Origin: a virus
Length of the DNA: 64,000 bases
IMG/VR virus record: IMGVR_UViG_3300044611_002008
Location: 1-64,000 of that record
Strand: one strand, 5' to 3'
Under the pieces are notes generated by a model. That model saw nothing but the letters and a program-made list of their open reading frames with translations. It was not told the DNA's origin and did no database searches. The first letter of the stretch is position 1; the number at the start of each line of letters is the position of its first letter. Shown in pieces: positions 8,783-17,355 of the stretch. Made by a program: the position numbers and the translations under genes.

Positions 8783-9042
8783 GTAATTTTATTTTGGAAA
8801 TACTTGACCCTCAGATACATCTTATAGAAGTAGAAACCAGTTTTGTTGATAATCTGAACAATATTGAGATAGAAAGATCAGAATCTTTTAATATTGAATT
8901 AATTAATACAGAAAAAATTTTGGCAAGCGACTTACCAGATAACATACCCATGAGTAAAATAGTAGGTAATTTAGATGTTGCTAGAATTAGTGGGTTGTCT
9001 GAGTATTTAGATGAGTATGAATTTGATTGCGGTACACCATAA
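8779..9042 (+). CDS. Small acidic protein of unknown function, coupled to previous gene
   Basis: 87 residues from ATG 8779, which overlaps the previous stop as ATGA; GGAG at 8767-8770 is suitably spaced, so the GTG at 8770 is less likely. Acidic, no signal peptide or membrane segment. It has the segment ASDLPDNIPMSKIVGNL followed by ISGLSEYLDEY. The 63-residue product at 40897, which also follows a BppU-like gene, has a loosely similar stretch (TEERISVIKSDNTIPLKQ against TEKILASDLPDNIPMSK), so the pair may have been copied together. The C-terminus DCGTP is like that of the next gene, DGGTP. Function unknown. Confidence 0.68.
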   Translation: MSNFILEILDPQIHLIEVETSFVDNLNNIEIERSESFNIELINTEKILASDLPDNIPMSKIVGNLDVARISGLSEYLDEYEFDCGTP

Positions 9043-9083
9043 CTATTTTTTATTCACATAAACATATATAAAGGTTAAATATC

Positions 9084-11261
9084 ATGGCAGTTCAAACAAG
9101 AATTCAGGTTCGCAGAGGAACTTTATCGCAATGGAACACAGCCGCAGCAGTGGCTGGTCAAGGTATTTTATACCAAGGAGAAATTGGATACGAAACAGAT
9201 ACTGGTCGGTTTAAAATAGGAGATGGAACTACTGCTTGGGGTAGTTTGTCATATGCTAGTGTTCTACCTTCTAATTTTGTTGCTGGAAGCGGCATCTCTT
9301 TAACCCCAGGCCTAAACGGCAGCACTATGACTATTAGTCTTAGTGATCCAACCATACAAGTAGGAGATATAACAGATTTCGCCGAGGGCGTAGACGATAG
9401 AGTTGCGTCGCTACTACAAGCTGGAAATAATATCTCTTTAACTTATAATGATACTGCTGGTACTTTAACTATTAATAGTAGTCTTGGTTTAGAAGAAGTA
9501 CAAGACGCTATCGGAGCCCATATTGTCGGAGGCTCTGGTATTAGCGTTAACTATAATGACACTAGCGGCAATACAACCATTAGCTTGAGTGATCCTACTA
9601 TTCAAGCTGCTGATGTTACGGATTTTAGCGAGGCTGTAGATGATAGAGTATCTAATCTATTAACAGCTGGTTCTGGTATAGGTTTGACCTATGACGATAA
9701 TGCTAATTCTCTACAGGTTCGTGTCACTGGAATTCCTAGTAGTTTAATAACAAACTTTACATCTAGTGTTAATGATCTTATCGACGGAGCTGTTAGCACA
9801 AGTATTGTTGCTGGTAGCGGTGTTGATATTATTTATAATAGTGGCAACAATACGCTAAGTATTAGTAGCGCTTTAACTGCTGGTAGTGGTATTGCTCTTA
9901 CTCATTCTAGTGGAGCTTATGTCGTATCTCTAAGCGATCCTTCTATTCAGCTTGTGGATATTACAGATATGACCACAGCAGTTAGAAACTTTTTAACAAC
10001 ACCATCTAGTGCTAATTTAGGATCTTTAGTTAGCGACGAAACGGGCACGGGCTCGCTAGTATTTGCTAATAATCCTACTATGAGCGGGGTGACAGTCAAT
10101 GGAAATCTTACTGTTAGTGGTAGTGGTCTAGTTGCTAGTAATATAAATAACTTTGACTCTCAAGTAAGAACCAGTCGTTTGGACCAAATGGCTGTTCCAA
10201 CAACCAGCGTGTCTCTGAATAGTCAAAGAATTACTAGTTTGGCCGATCCTGTTGCTGACCAAGATGCTGCAACAAAAGCTTATGTTGATGCTGCTCGCAG
10301 CGGATTGGACGTAAAACAAAGTGTTAGGGTGGCTACTACCGTAGCATTGACTCAAGAAGGAGAGCTTTCTTCTGTTTTTGCAAATTCTGGAGGAGCGGGC
10401 AATGGTAGTGGTTCCGGATCAGGATTTTTTATAATTGATGGAGTATCATTGAATGTTGGTGATAGGGTGTTAGTTAAAAATCAATCAGATGCTACAAAAA
10501 ATGGTATTTATAATGTTACTCCAAGCCCCACATATTCTGGACAGCAAATACTATCAAGGGCGCCAGATGCCAATAGTGATGCTGAAGTTACCGCTGGTAT
10601 GTTCGTATTTGTTACAGAAGGTACTGTCAATGCCGATAGTGGTTGGGTACTTACAACAAATGATACTATTACGCTTGGAACAACAGCTCTAACTTTTGCT
10701 CAATTCTCTGGTGCTGGTCAGATTACTGCTGGTGCTGGTATGGTCAAGAGCGGCAATACTCTAGATGTTGGTACTGCCAGTACTAGTCGAATTGTTGTAA
10801 ACGCAGACAATATTGATCTTGCTACAGTTACTCAGTCTGATGGTAGCGGATCAGCAGGCTCTACATTTGTTCAATCTGTTACTAGAGATAGTTATGGTAG
10901 AGTCACAGGAGTCACAACAGCGGCCGTGCAAGACGCAACAACTTCGGTTAAAGGTATTGCTAGTTTTGATACCGGAGACTTTAGCGTTAGCGGCGGTGCT
11001 GTTAGTATTAAAACCGGAGGTGTCGATAATAGTCAGCTTGCTAATAGTTCTGTCACAGTTGGCTCAACCAGTATCAGCCTTGGTGGATCAGCTACTACAA
11101 TAGCTGGTTTAACTAGTGTGTCTAGCACGAGTTTTACCGGGGCTTTGACTGGCAATGCTAGTACGGCTACAACTCTTCAAACAGCAAGGACTATTAACGG
11201 AACTAGTTTTAACGGTTCTGCTAATATTGAAATAGCGTTTGTAGACGGAGGAACTCCATGA
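9084..11261 (+). CDS. Tail fibre-like protein with Mtd-type N-terminal domain
   Basis: 725 residues. Residues ~1-60 (IQVRRGTLSQW, GEIGYETDTGRFKIGDGTTAW) match the short N-terminal domain of major tropism determinant-like and many other fibre proteins, thought to attach the fibre to the virion. Then come three repeats of a motif with GSGISL/GNNISLTYND, TISLSDPTIQ and DITDFAEGVDDRVASLL, each about 70 residues. Around residue 395 the fibre motif DQDAATKAYVDAA appears, followed by a beta-rich domain with NGIYNVTP and a Ser/Thr/Gly-rich end. No enzyme motif. The stop overlaps the start of the next gene (ATGA), so the two fibre genes are probably translated together. A receptor-binding or spacer role is inferred. 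Confidence 0.83.
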   Translation: MAVQTRIQVRRGTLSQWNTAAAVAGQGILYQGEIGYETDTGRFKIGDGTTAWGSLSYASVLPSNFVAGSGISLTPGLNGSTMTISLSDPTIQVGDITDFAEGVDDRVASLLQAGNNISLTYNDTAGTLTINSSLGLEEVQDAIGAHIVGGSGISVNYNDTSGNTTISLSDPTIQAADVTDFSEAVDDRVSNLLTAGSGIGLTYDDNANSLQVRVTGIPSSLITNFTSSVNDLIDGAVSTSIVAGSGVDIIYNSGNNTLSISSALTAGSGIALTHSSGAYVVSLSDPSIQLVDITDMTTAVRNFLTTPSSANLGSLVSDETGTGSLVFANNPTMSGVTVNGNLTVSGSGLVASNINNFDSQVRTSRLDQMAVPTTSVSLNSQRITSLADPVADQDAATKAYVDAARSGLDVKQSVRVATTVALTQEGELSSVFANSGGAGNGSGSGSGFFIIDGVSLNVGDRVLVKNQSDATKNGIYNVTPSPTYSGQQILSRAPDANSDAEVTAGMFVFVTEGTVNADSGWVLTTNDTITLGTTALTFAQFSGAGQITAGAGMVKSGNTLDVGTASTSRIVVNADNIDLATVTQSDGSGSAGSTFVQSVTRDSYGRVTGVTTAAVQDATTSVKGIASFDTGDFSVSGGAVSIKTGGVDNSQLANSSVTVGSTSISLGGSATTIAGLTSVSSTSFTGALTGNASTATTLQTARTINGTSFNGSANIEIAFVDGGTP

Positions 11262-14200
11262 CCAGTTTTCGAATAAAATCTGATAAAATATTTTTTCGAA
11301 ACGGTATCAAAACAGCTTTTCGTTCCATTCCGGATCCTCCAACAGAAGTTACAGGTTCTTCTGGCAACAATTCTATATCGTTGGTTTGGACAGCGCCGGA
11401 GTTTAGCGGCACTAGTCCTATAACCGACTATATAGTTCAGTATAGCTCTGATAATGGAGGTTCTTGGACTACGGTATCAAAACCAGTATCTACCTCAACT
11501 TCTTTATTAGTTTCGGGACTAGTAAATGCACAAGATTATCTTTTTCGTGTAGCGGCCGTCAATCAGGTTGGTACCAGTTCTTATTCGATAAACAGTAATA
11601 GTTTAGCTCCATTTAATTATGATCCTAATAAATTAGTTTTAGTATACGATACCAGCAAAGAGTCTGTTAATAATACTATCACGCTTCATGTTAATGGTAC
11701 TTCGCCAAATATTTTAGTAGATTGGGGAGACGGAACGTCTTCTACTTATACAGCCACAGGGACTCAAACTAAGACATATACATCTCCAGGTATATATGTA
11801 GTACAGATTAGTGGTTCTATGACTAGGTTTGGAACATCTCTTGATGGTTCTTCGCCCACAGCGGTAGTCAATATTTCATCAAACAGAAATAGACGAAAGC
11901 TTGTCAGATGTTTGTCTTTTGGAAATATAGGTATTACGAGTCTTTCTTCCTGTTTTCTAAACTCCATAAATCTAATACAAGTCCCATTGAGCATCCCATC
12001 TGCTGTAAGCAATATGTCCAGTATGTTTAAGGGTTGTACGTCTTTTAATCAGCCTATTGGTATGTGGAATGTATCTAATATTACAAATATGACTGATTTG
12101 TTTGTTAACGCTTCGTCTTTTAACAGATCCTTGAATTCTTGGGACGTATCTAAGCTTACGAATGCATATTTTATATTTAATAATGCTCTCGCTTTTAATC
12201 AGCCATTAAATAAATGGGATTTGTCGTCAGTCGTAGACGCTATATATATGTTAGATAATGCAAGAAGTTTTAATCAGCCAATAGAAGACTGGAATATTTC
12301 AAATTTGTATAATACTCAAGACTTACTAAGAGACAATATTTCGTTTAATCAATCCTTAGCCGCTTGGCCTATTTATGGGTTTGATGTTAATACATATTTC
12401 AATTTTAGTAATATTCCTATCGATATAGAAAACTATAGTAGAACTTTGATTGGCTGGGCTAATTTTGTTAATGATAATGGAGGCGCTCCAACAGGAGTAA
12501 GCTTATTATCTAATAATAGAAAATATCATGATATAGAATATACTTTTGATATGCCTAAATATAGACCTTTTTGGAAAGAAAATAATCTCAGTATTACCGG
12601 TGGAGTTGGAGCTGTAGCATATGGAAATGGTCGTTCCGTAGGAGTAGGAGCCAATACAGTAGTAGTATCTGATGATGGCATATCGTGGACTAATAAAACT
12701 ATTTCTCAACAAAACTGGGCCGATATAGCTTATGGCAATGGTGTGTTTGTGGCAGTATCTAGGGTTGACTATCCTTTCTTTGGGGGCGTGGTTTCTGAGC
12801 CTACAATTATAAGATCTGTAGACTTTGGAGAAACATGGATTGCGGCGACCCAATCTCCTAATATGCGTATGATTGGAGTATGCTATGACGGTAGTCGTTT
12901 TATTGGTGTCGGTACCACATTTGGTCCCACCTCTCTATATGGCATTAGTTATATATTAGAGATTTTTAGTTCATTAGATGGTAATAGTTGGACAAAAATA
13001 AGCGATATTACAGCTAGTGCCGGAGCTCGCTGTAATAGAATACGATATTTAAATGGGGCTTACTATGTTTTAGATAGTATACATGGTAGGCTTTTTAGAT
13101 CAATAGATGCTATTTCATGGACACAGCTAACCACATCTAATTCTACAGATGCTAACTGGTACGATATTGCTTTTGGCAATAACGTATTGGTAATGGTTGG
13201 AGGAGGAAATAGCTCCTACAACACAGCAGTATCCACTGACGGCATTAATTGGCAAACCTATAAAGGGGCCGACGATTCCCCAGATTTTTTTTGGTATAGC
13301 GTTATATATGCTAACGGTCTTTTTATTAAATGCGGATACACGGGATTAGCATATAGCAGAGATGGCAAGGATTGGATCAGATTTCCGTTTAAGAAAAACA
13401 ATGAATGGTATACTCCAGGCTATCATGCTAATGCTAATAGATTTTTTGTTTTCGGATCTGATAATTTGTACGCATATTCTTCTAATACAGGCAAATATAT
13501 TTCAGCTAGCGCAGCAAGAAATTATTTAACTGCGCCAATAGCAAATGGAGGTGCCGGATGGTCTATTACCGGAGATGTATCAGCAAACGAATTAGTAGTC
13601 ATCGCCAATAAAATATTAAGACAAACGGTACCAGCATCCACGACCAATGTCGTAGTCAAAGACTCTAATTATACGCGACAAACCAATGGAGAATTTGAAA
13701 CAGACTATGACGTAAGATTACTTAAAAATGGAGATACTCCAGTTAGTGGAATATTAGTAAGCAATAATACTAATGTTATTACTAACCCAGTTCCTGCTTC
13801 TGGTGGTCTAGCCTCATTTGTTTTTCCTGGCGTGACAAAAATAACCGGAACAGACTCCTCCGGCGCTACGGCTTCTGTACAAGTAGTCACAGAAAGAATA
13901 CAGGGTTCTGTGGTTGATACTTTTTCGTCATTCGTTAATGGTACAACTGCGCACAATATATCGTCTACAGTAGATACGTTATTAGCAGGTAAAACAGCTT
14001 CGAGTTCTATTAGAAGATTTTCCGCTCAAAATCATACCACAAATCCTCCAAGCTATCCTTCCAATGCTTCGTTTTGGGCTTCTGCTCTTAATTTTAGTTG
14101 TTGTTCTGTTTGGAATTCTACAGGACTAAATACGATGGGTGGGACACTTATTAGTCCAAGGCACATACTATTTGCTGCTCACTACCAAATCAATACAGGA

Positions 14201-14728
14201 GCAATCGTTAGATTTATAGATAGTTCTGGTAATGTCGTTAATAGAACTATGGTTAATAAATTAGTACATCCAGATTACAAACCCTATTATCCTGATATAG
14301 CTATAGGAGTTCTAGATTCAGACGTGCCAGCAACAGTATCTTTTGCTAAGGTATTACCGACCAATTGGGCCTCTTATTTACCTAATATTTCTTATGCTGC
14401 TAGAGTGCCAATAATCATTGTGGATCAAGAAGAGAAAGCATTAGTCGGAGATATTGTTTCAGTATCTAATTCTCTAACTATAGCAGAGCCCGTAAACTCT
14501 CAAAGATTAGCGTTTTGGGAATCTATTATTACTGGTGATTCTGGCAGCCCAGGGTTCGTTGTTATTAATAACGAATTGGTTTTGGTTACGGTCCTAACGT
14601 ATGGAGGACTATTTACTTCTGGTACTTTTCTTGTTCCTCACATTAGTGCTATTAATACAATGATGAATACTTTAGGTGGAGGATATCAATTATCTACAGC
14701 TAATTTAACAGGATTTCCAAGTTTCTAA
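11258..14728 (+). CDS. Multidomain fibre/adhesin with C-terminal trypsin-like protease domain
   Basis: 1156 residues. Domains in order: fibronectin type III (~24-113); a PKD-like domain with DWGDGTSS (~125-190); DUF285/BspA-type repeats (~250-395) with recurring SFNQP and W(N/D)VS; six BNR-like repeats with SWT/NWQ/DWI cores (~472, 523, 573, 616, 661, 702), suggesting a beta-propeller; a linker; and a trypsin-like domain (~930-1156). In the last, LFAAHY gives His975, PDIAIGVL gives Asp1013 and GDSGSPGF gives Ser1095: a complete S1-type triad in correct order and context. GGTLISPRHI before the His is also typical. It may be an active protease at a fibre tip, digesting host surface protein, or it may process itself; both are inference. 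Confidence 0.85.
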   Translation: MTSFRIKSDKIFFRNGIKTAFRSIPDPPTEVTGSSGNNSISLVWTAPEFSGTSPITDYIVQYSSDNGGSWTTVSKPVSTSTSLLVSGLVNAQDYLFRVAAVNQVGTSSYSINSNSLAPFNYDPNKLVLVYDTSKESVNNTITLHVNGTSPNILVDWGDGTSSTYTATGTQTKTYTSPGIYVVQISGSMTRFGTSLDGSSPTAVVNISSNRNRRKLVRCLSFGNIGITSLSSCFLNSINLIQVPLSIPSAVSNMSSMFKGCTSFNQPIGMWNVSNITNMTDLFVNASSFNRSLNSWDVSKLTNAYFIFNNALAFNQPLNKWDLSSVVDAIYMLDNARSFNQPIEDWNISNLYNTQDLLRDNISFNQSLAAWPIYGFDVNTYFNFSNIPIDIENYSRTLIGWANFVNDNGGAPTGVSLLSNNRKYHDIEYTFDMPKYRPFWKENNLSITGGVGAVAYGNGRSVGVGANTVVVSDDGISWTNKTISQQNWADIAYGNGVFVAVSRVDYPFFGGVVSEPTIIRSVDFGETWIAATQSPNMRMIGVCYDGSRFIGVGTTFGPTSLYGISYILEIFSSLDGNSWTKISDITASAGARCNRIRYLNGAYYVLDSIHGRLFRSIDAISWTQLTTSNSTDANWYDIAFGNNVLVMVGGGNSSYNTAVSTDGINWQTYKGADDSPDFFWYSVIYANGLFIKCGYTGLAYSRDGKDWIRFPFKKNNEWYTPGYHANANRFFVFGSDNLYAYSSNTGKYISASAARNYLTAPIANGGAGWSITGDVSANELVVIANKILRQTVPASTTNVVVKDSNYTRQTNGEFETDYDVRLLKNGDTPVSGILVSNNTNVITNPVPASGGLASFVFPGVTKITGTDSSGATASVQVVTERIQGSVVDTFSSFVNGTTAHNISSTVDTLLAGKTASSSIRRFSAQNHTTNPPSYPSNASFWASALNFSCCSVWNSTGLNTMGGTLISPRHILFAAHYQINTGAIVRFIDSSGNVVNRTMVNKLVHPDYKPYYPDIAIGVLDSDVPATVSFAKVLPTNWASYLPNISYAARVPIIIVDQEEKALVGDIVSVSNSLTIAEPVNSQRLAFWESIITGDSGSPGFVVINNELVLVTVLTYGGLFTSGTFLVPHISAINTMMNTLGGGYQLSTANLTGFPSF

Positions 14729-14745
14729 AATAGGAATTTATTTTG

Positions 14746-15471
14746 ATGACTAATTTTTCAAGCACAATACGTAATGGCCTAAGAATAGTTGGCGGTGTGG
14801 CGAAGATTAGAACAGCAGAATCTAAAGTCCTATATTACTTTGGTACTAGTAGTGATTGGAATAATTTAAATAATTGGTGGCTTAATGAACAGAATACTAT
14901 TCCATCTAGTCATTTGCCACGTAGTATTGATAGCGTGATACTGAAAACATCATGTTTGACTAACAGCGGTAATGCTCCAACAGTTGTGGATCTAACAATG
15001 AATAATAATACTCTGGGTATTGTTGCCACTGTGACCGGAACTGCCTCTTTTATAAATAACTCAAGACTTGGCGCTGCTGGTACTATCAATGGAAGCGCAG
15101 CTTTTAGTAACACTGCAAGAAATCAAGGGACTGTTAACGGCGATGCTATTTTTAATGGTAATTCGTATAACATGGACTATGTAAACGGTAGTGCTTCTTT
15201 CAATGATACTTCTATCAACTATTTTGGAGTTGTAACAGGAAATGCTGTTTTTAAAAATAGTTCAGTCAACCAATCAGGCGATGTCTACGGGAGCGCTACT
15301 TTTAATGGCAACTCACAGAATACGGGCGCAGTTTATGGTAATGTTGTCTTTAATGACAGTTCTTATAATACAATAGGCGGATATATTGGAGGAAATGCTA
15401 TATTTGCTAATACGTCTTATAATTGTGGTACTGTCAATGGTTCTATAAGCGGTAATCCTCTGACTTGTTAA
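14746..15471 (+). CDS. Beta-solenoid repeat protein, probable fibre component
   Basis: 241 residues from ATG 14746 with AGGA upstream; a TTG at 14743 is possible but less likely. The N-terminal ~85 residues contain SSDWNNLNNW, LPRSIDSVIL and a Val/Thr-rich strand region. After this come about eight repeats of 16-18 residues of the type GSATFNGNSQNTGAVY, with small residues and Asn/Ser at fixed places. This regularity suggests a parallel beta-helix in which each repeat is one turn. It lies between fibre genes and is probably part of a fibre shaft or tip. No enzyme motif. Family not recognised. Confidence 0.75.
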   Translation: MTNFSSTIRNGLRIVGGVAKIRTAESKVLYYFGTSSDWNNLNNWWLNEQNTIPSSHLPRSIDSVILKTSCLTNSGNAPTVVDLTMNNNTLGIVATVTGTASFINNSRLGAAGTINGSAAFSNTARNQGTVNGDAIFNGNSYNMDYVNGSASFNDTSINYFGVVTGNAVFKNSSVNQSGDVYGSATFNGNSQNTGAVYGNVVFNDSSYNTIGGYIGGNAIFANTSYNCGTVNGSISGNPLTC

Positions 15472-15550
15472 TTAATAGATAAAAATAAAAGCATGCCACT
15501 TGTTCTAAAGCTGATTGATTTTATATATAATAATACAATGAAAGTTTTTT

Positions 15551-16927
15551 ATGCCAGCTAATACAACCATAACTTTACGAAAAGGAACAGCTTCGTTATG
15601 GAGTTCTACCAATCCTGTATTGGCTAGTGGAGAGCCTGGATATGATGTTACTAATAATATCTTAAAAATTGGTAACGGTATTAATAACTGGAATTCTTTG
15701 TCTAGTATTAATCCTAGAACAATTAAAGAAACTATCATATTAAATAGTCCTAGCGGCACTTTTAATGTTTCTGGCGGATATACGGTTGGTACTCTAGATA
15801 TATTTTTAAATGGTATTAAACTATCTCAATATGGAGACTATACCGCCAATGACGGATCCACATTTTCTTTAACAGATATTGCTCCCAGCGGGTCTGTTAT
15901 AGAGTATATGGCGGTTTCGCCTACTATTACCGATTTTTCTTTTCTAAGCTATAATGATTTTGCGGCCAATGTCAGCGGATTATTACCCGTTAAAAATATT
16001 TTAGCAGGGCCGAACGTATCTATTACTAATAGTAGTGGTAATTATTCTATTGGAGTTAGTGGGAGTTTAGGACTTACCACAGAAGAAGTAGATGACAGAG
16101 TAGCTTCTCTTCTGGTGGCAGGAACAGGCATAAATATTAATTATGATGATGTTAATAATAGTTTAATAGTAAGCTCAGAAAATTATTATGGAGCCAATAG
16201 AGGTACTATTAATGTTACTTCTAACACTTCGTCTTTTAATGTTCCTGGTGGATATACCGCTGGCGCCTTCGATCTATTTCTTAACGGAGTTAAACTAGTT
16301 AATGATATAGATTTTACAGCAACCAATGGGTACTCGTTCAGCACAATATCCCCGATACCTTCTGGTAGCGTATTGGAATATATTAGTTTGACCCTTGCTA
16401 ATCCATTACATATTGCTACCGATCAATATAGCGCCGAAATTAGTAGAGATATTATTAGTGTCACGGGTTCATTGAGTACTATTAATATAGTCGGCGGATA
16501 TGATGTAGGTGGTTTAGATATATATAAAGATGGATTAAAATTAATTAAAAACGCCCAGTATACGGCCAACGATGGGGCTACTGTTACGCTTAATACGCCA
16601 GCCGCCTCTGGATCGGTAATCGAGTATGTGTCTTTTATTTCGGGTAAAGCTAGAAGAAGCATAAATACTATATCGGCGTCAACTACCGCTGGCACCACAC
16701 CACAAACAGATTATATTTATGTAGCGACAGCACCGGGTGTCACCGTCACGATGCCATCGGCTGTTGATAATAATAATAGGTATACTATTAAAAATTTAAG
16801 TAATGGAACAATCAACGTAATACCACAAAGTGGACAAACTATAGACAATCAGTCTATTATTGCTATAATAAATCAATACGTTTCTATTGATCTGGTCAGT
16901 AATAGTCAAAACTGGATCATTATTTAA
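15551..16927 (+). CDS. Fibre protein with Mtd-type N-terminal domain and three repeats
   Basis: 458 residues. Residues ~1-55 are the attachment module seen in the genes at 9084 and 33878 (ITLRKGTASLW, GEPGYDVTNNILKIGNG). Three homologous units of about 55 residues follow: each has GGYxVGxLDIFLNG, then KL and YTANDG, then PSGSVIEYM. Between the first two units lies one copy of the GVSGSLGLTTEEVDDRVASLL motif also found in the 9084 gene. The last ~75 residues have NTISASTTAGTTPQ and end in a beta-rich domain often seen at the C-terminus of phage fibres. The 79-base gap upstream is AT-rich with no clear promoter. Structural role inferred. Confidence 0.8.
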   Translation: MPANTTITLRKGTASLWSSTNPVLASGEPGYDVTNNILKIGNGINNWNSLSSINPRTIKETIILNSPSGTFNVSGGYTVGTLDIFLNGIKLSQYGDYTANDGSTFSLTDIAPSGSVIEYMAVSPTITDFSFLSYNDFAANVSGLLPVKNILAGPNVSITNSSGNYSIGVSGSLGLTTEEVDDRVASLLVAGTGININYDDVNNSLIVSSENYYGANRGTINVTSNTSSFNVPGGYTAGAFDLFLNGVKLVNDIDFTATNGYSFSTISPIPSGSVLEYISLTLANPLHIATDQYSAEISRDIISVTGSLSTINIVGGYDVGGLDIYKDGLKLIKNAQYTANDGATVTLNTPAASGSVIEYVSFISGKARRSINTISASTTAGTTPQTDYIYVATAPGVTVTMPSAVDNNNRYTIKNLSNGTINVIPQSGQTIDNQSIIAIINQYVSIDLVSNSQNWIII

Positions 16928-16929
16928 TT

Positions 16930-16944
16930 GGTGTATTTTATCTT
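16930..16944 (+). promoter_or_regulatory. GGTGTA motif, candidate promoter
   Basis: GGTGTATTTTATCTT starts three bases after the stop of the preceding gene and ends its GGTGTA core about 41 bases before ATG 16977. One of five intergenic copies. Confidence 0.4.
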
Positions 16945-16976
16945 TGTGGTCTTTCAACTCTTTAAATAGGCTAATT

Positions 16977-17318
16977 ATGGCATATATCATAGGAAATAAT
17001 CAAAACGGCCAAAACAATAATGCCAACAGCGCACCTGTTACTATTTCTAGCGACCAGATAAGTAATAATCAATTAGCTAGCGAAGAGGCATTAATTTTAC
17101 TTAGAAGAATGGTTAAGTTACTCGAAAGCAATGCTGTTGTAGATAGCGCTAATAGACAAAGAATGGTAGTAGATACTTTACCAACTTTGGCTACAGTTAA
17201 TACCGTGTCTACAGTAAGTAATATGGCTGCTATTGCTGGCCATGGACTTCAACAATTTGTAGATATAGCAAGAAACGCATATGCTAATGGAATCAGAAGC
17301 AAGCTAGATTTTTCATAA
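16977..17318 (+). CDS. Small helical virion protein of unknown function
   Basis: 113 residues. ATG 16977 is used; a reading that starts at 16887 would overlap the previous gene and run through the GGTGTA motif. The N-terminus is Asn/Gln-rich (NNQNGQNNNANSAP) followed by a helical region with LASEEALILLRRMVKLLES and a segment SANRQRMVVDTLPTL. The shape, a disordered start plus an amphipathic helix, is common in small fibre-associated or connector proteins. It sits directly before the 866-residue repeat protein and may be its partner. I do not recognise the family. Confidence 0.65.
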   Translation: MAYIIGNNQNGQNNNANSAPVTISSDQISNNQLASEEALILLRRMVKLLESNAVVDSANRQRMVVDTLPTLATVNTVSTVSNMAAIAGHGLQQFVDIARNAYANGIRSKLDFS

Positions 17319-17355
17319 CTAATTAATTCAAAATTTAAAATAATAGGAATTTAAA

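Noticed and set aside
9084-11261. Diversity-generating retroelement, suggested by the Mtd-type domain
   Set aside because: Only the N-terminal attachment module is shared; no reverse transcriptase, template repeat or C-type lectin variable region is seen.
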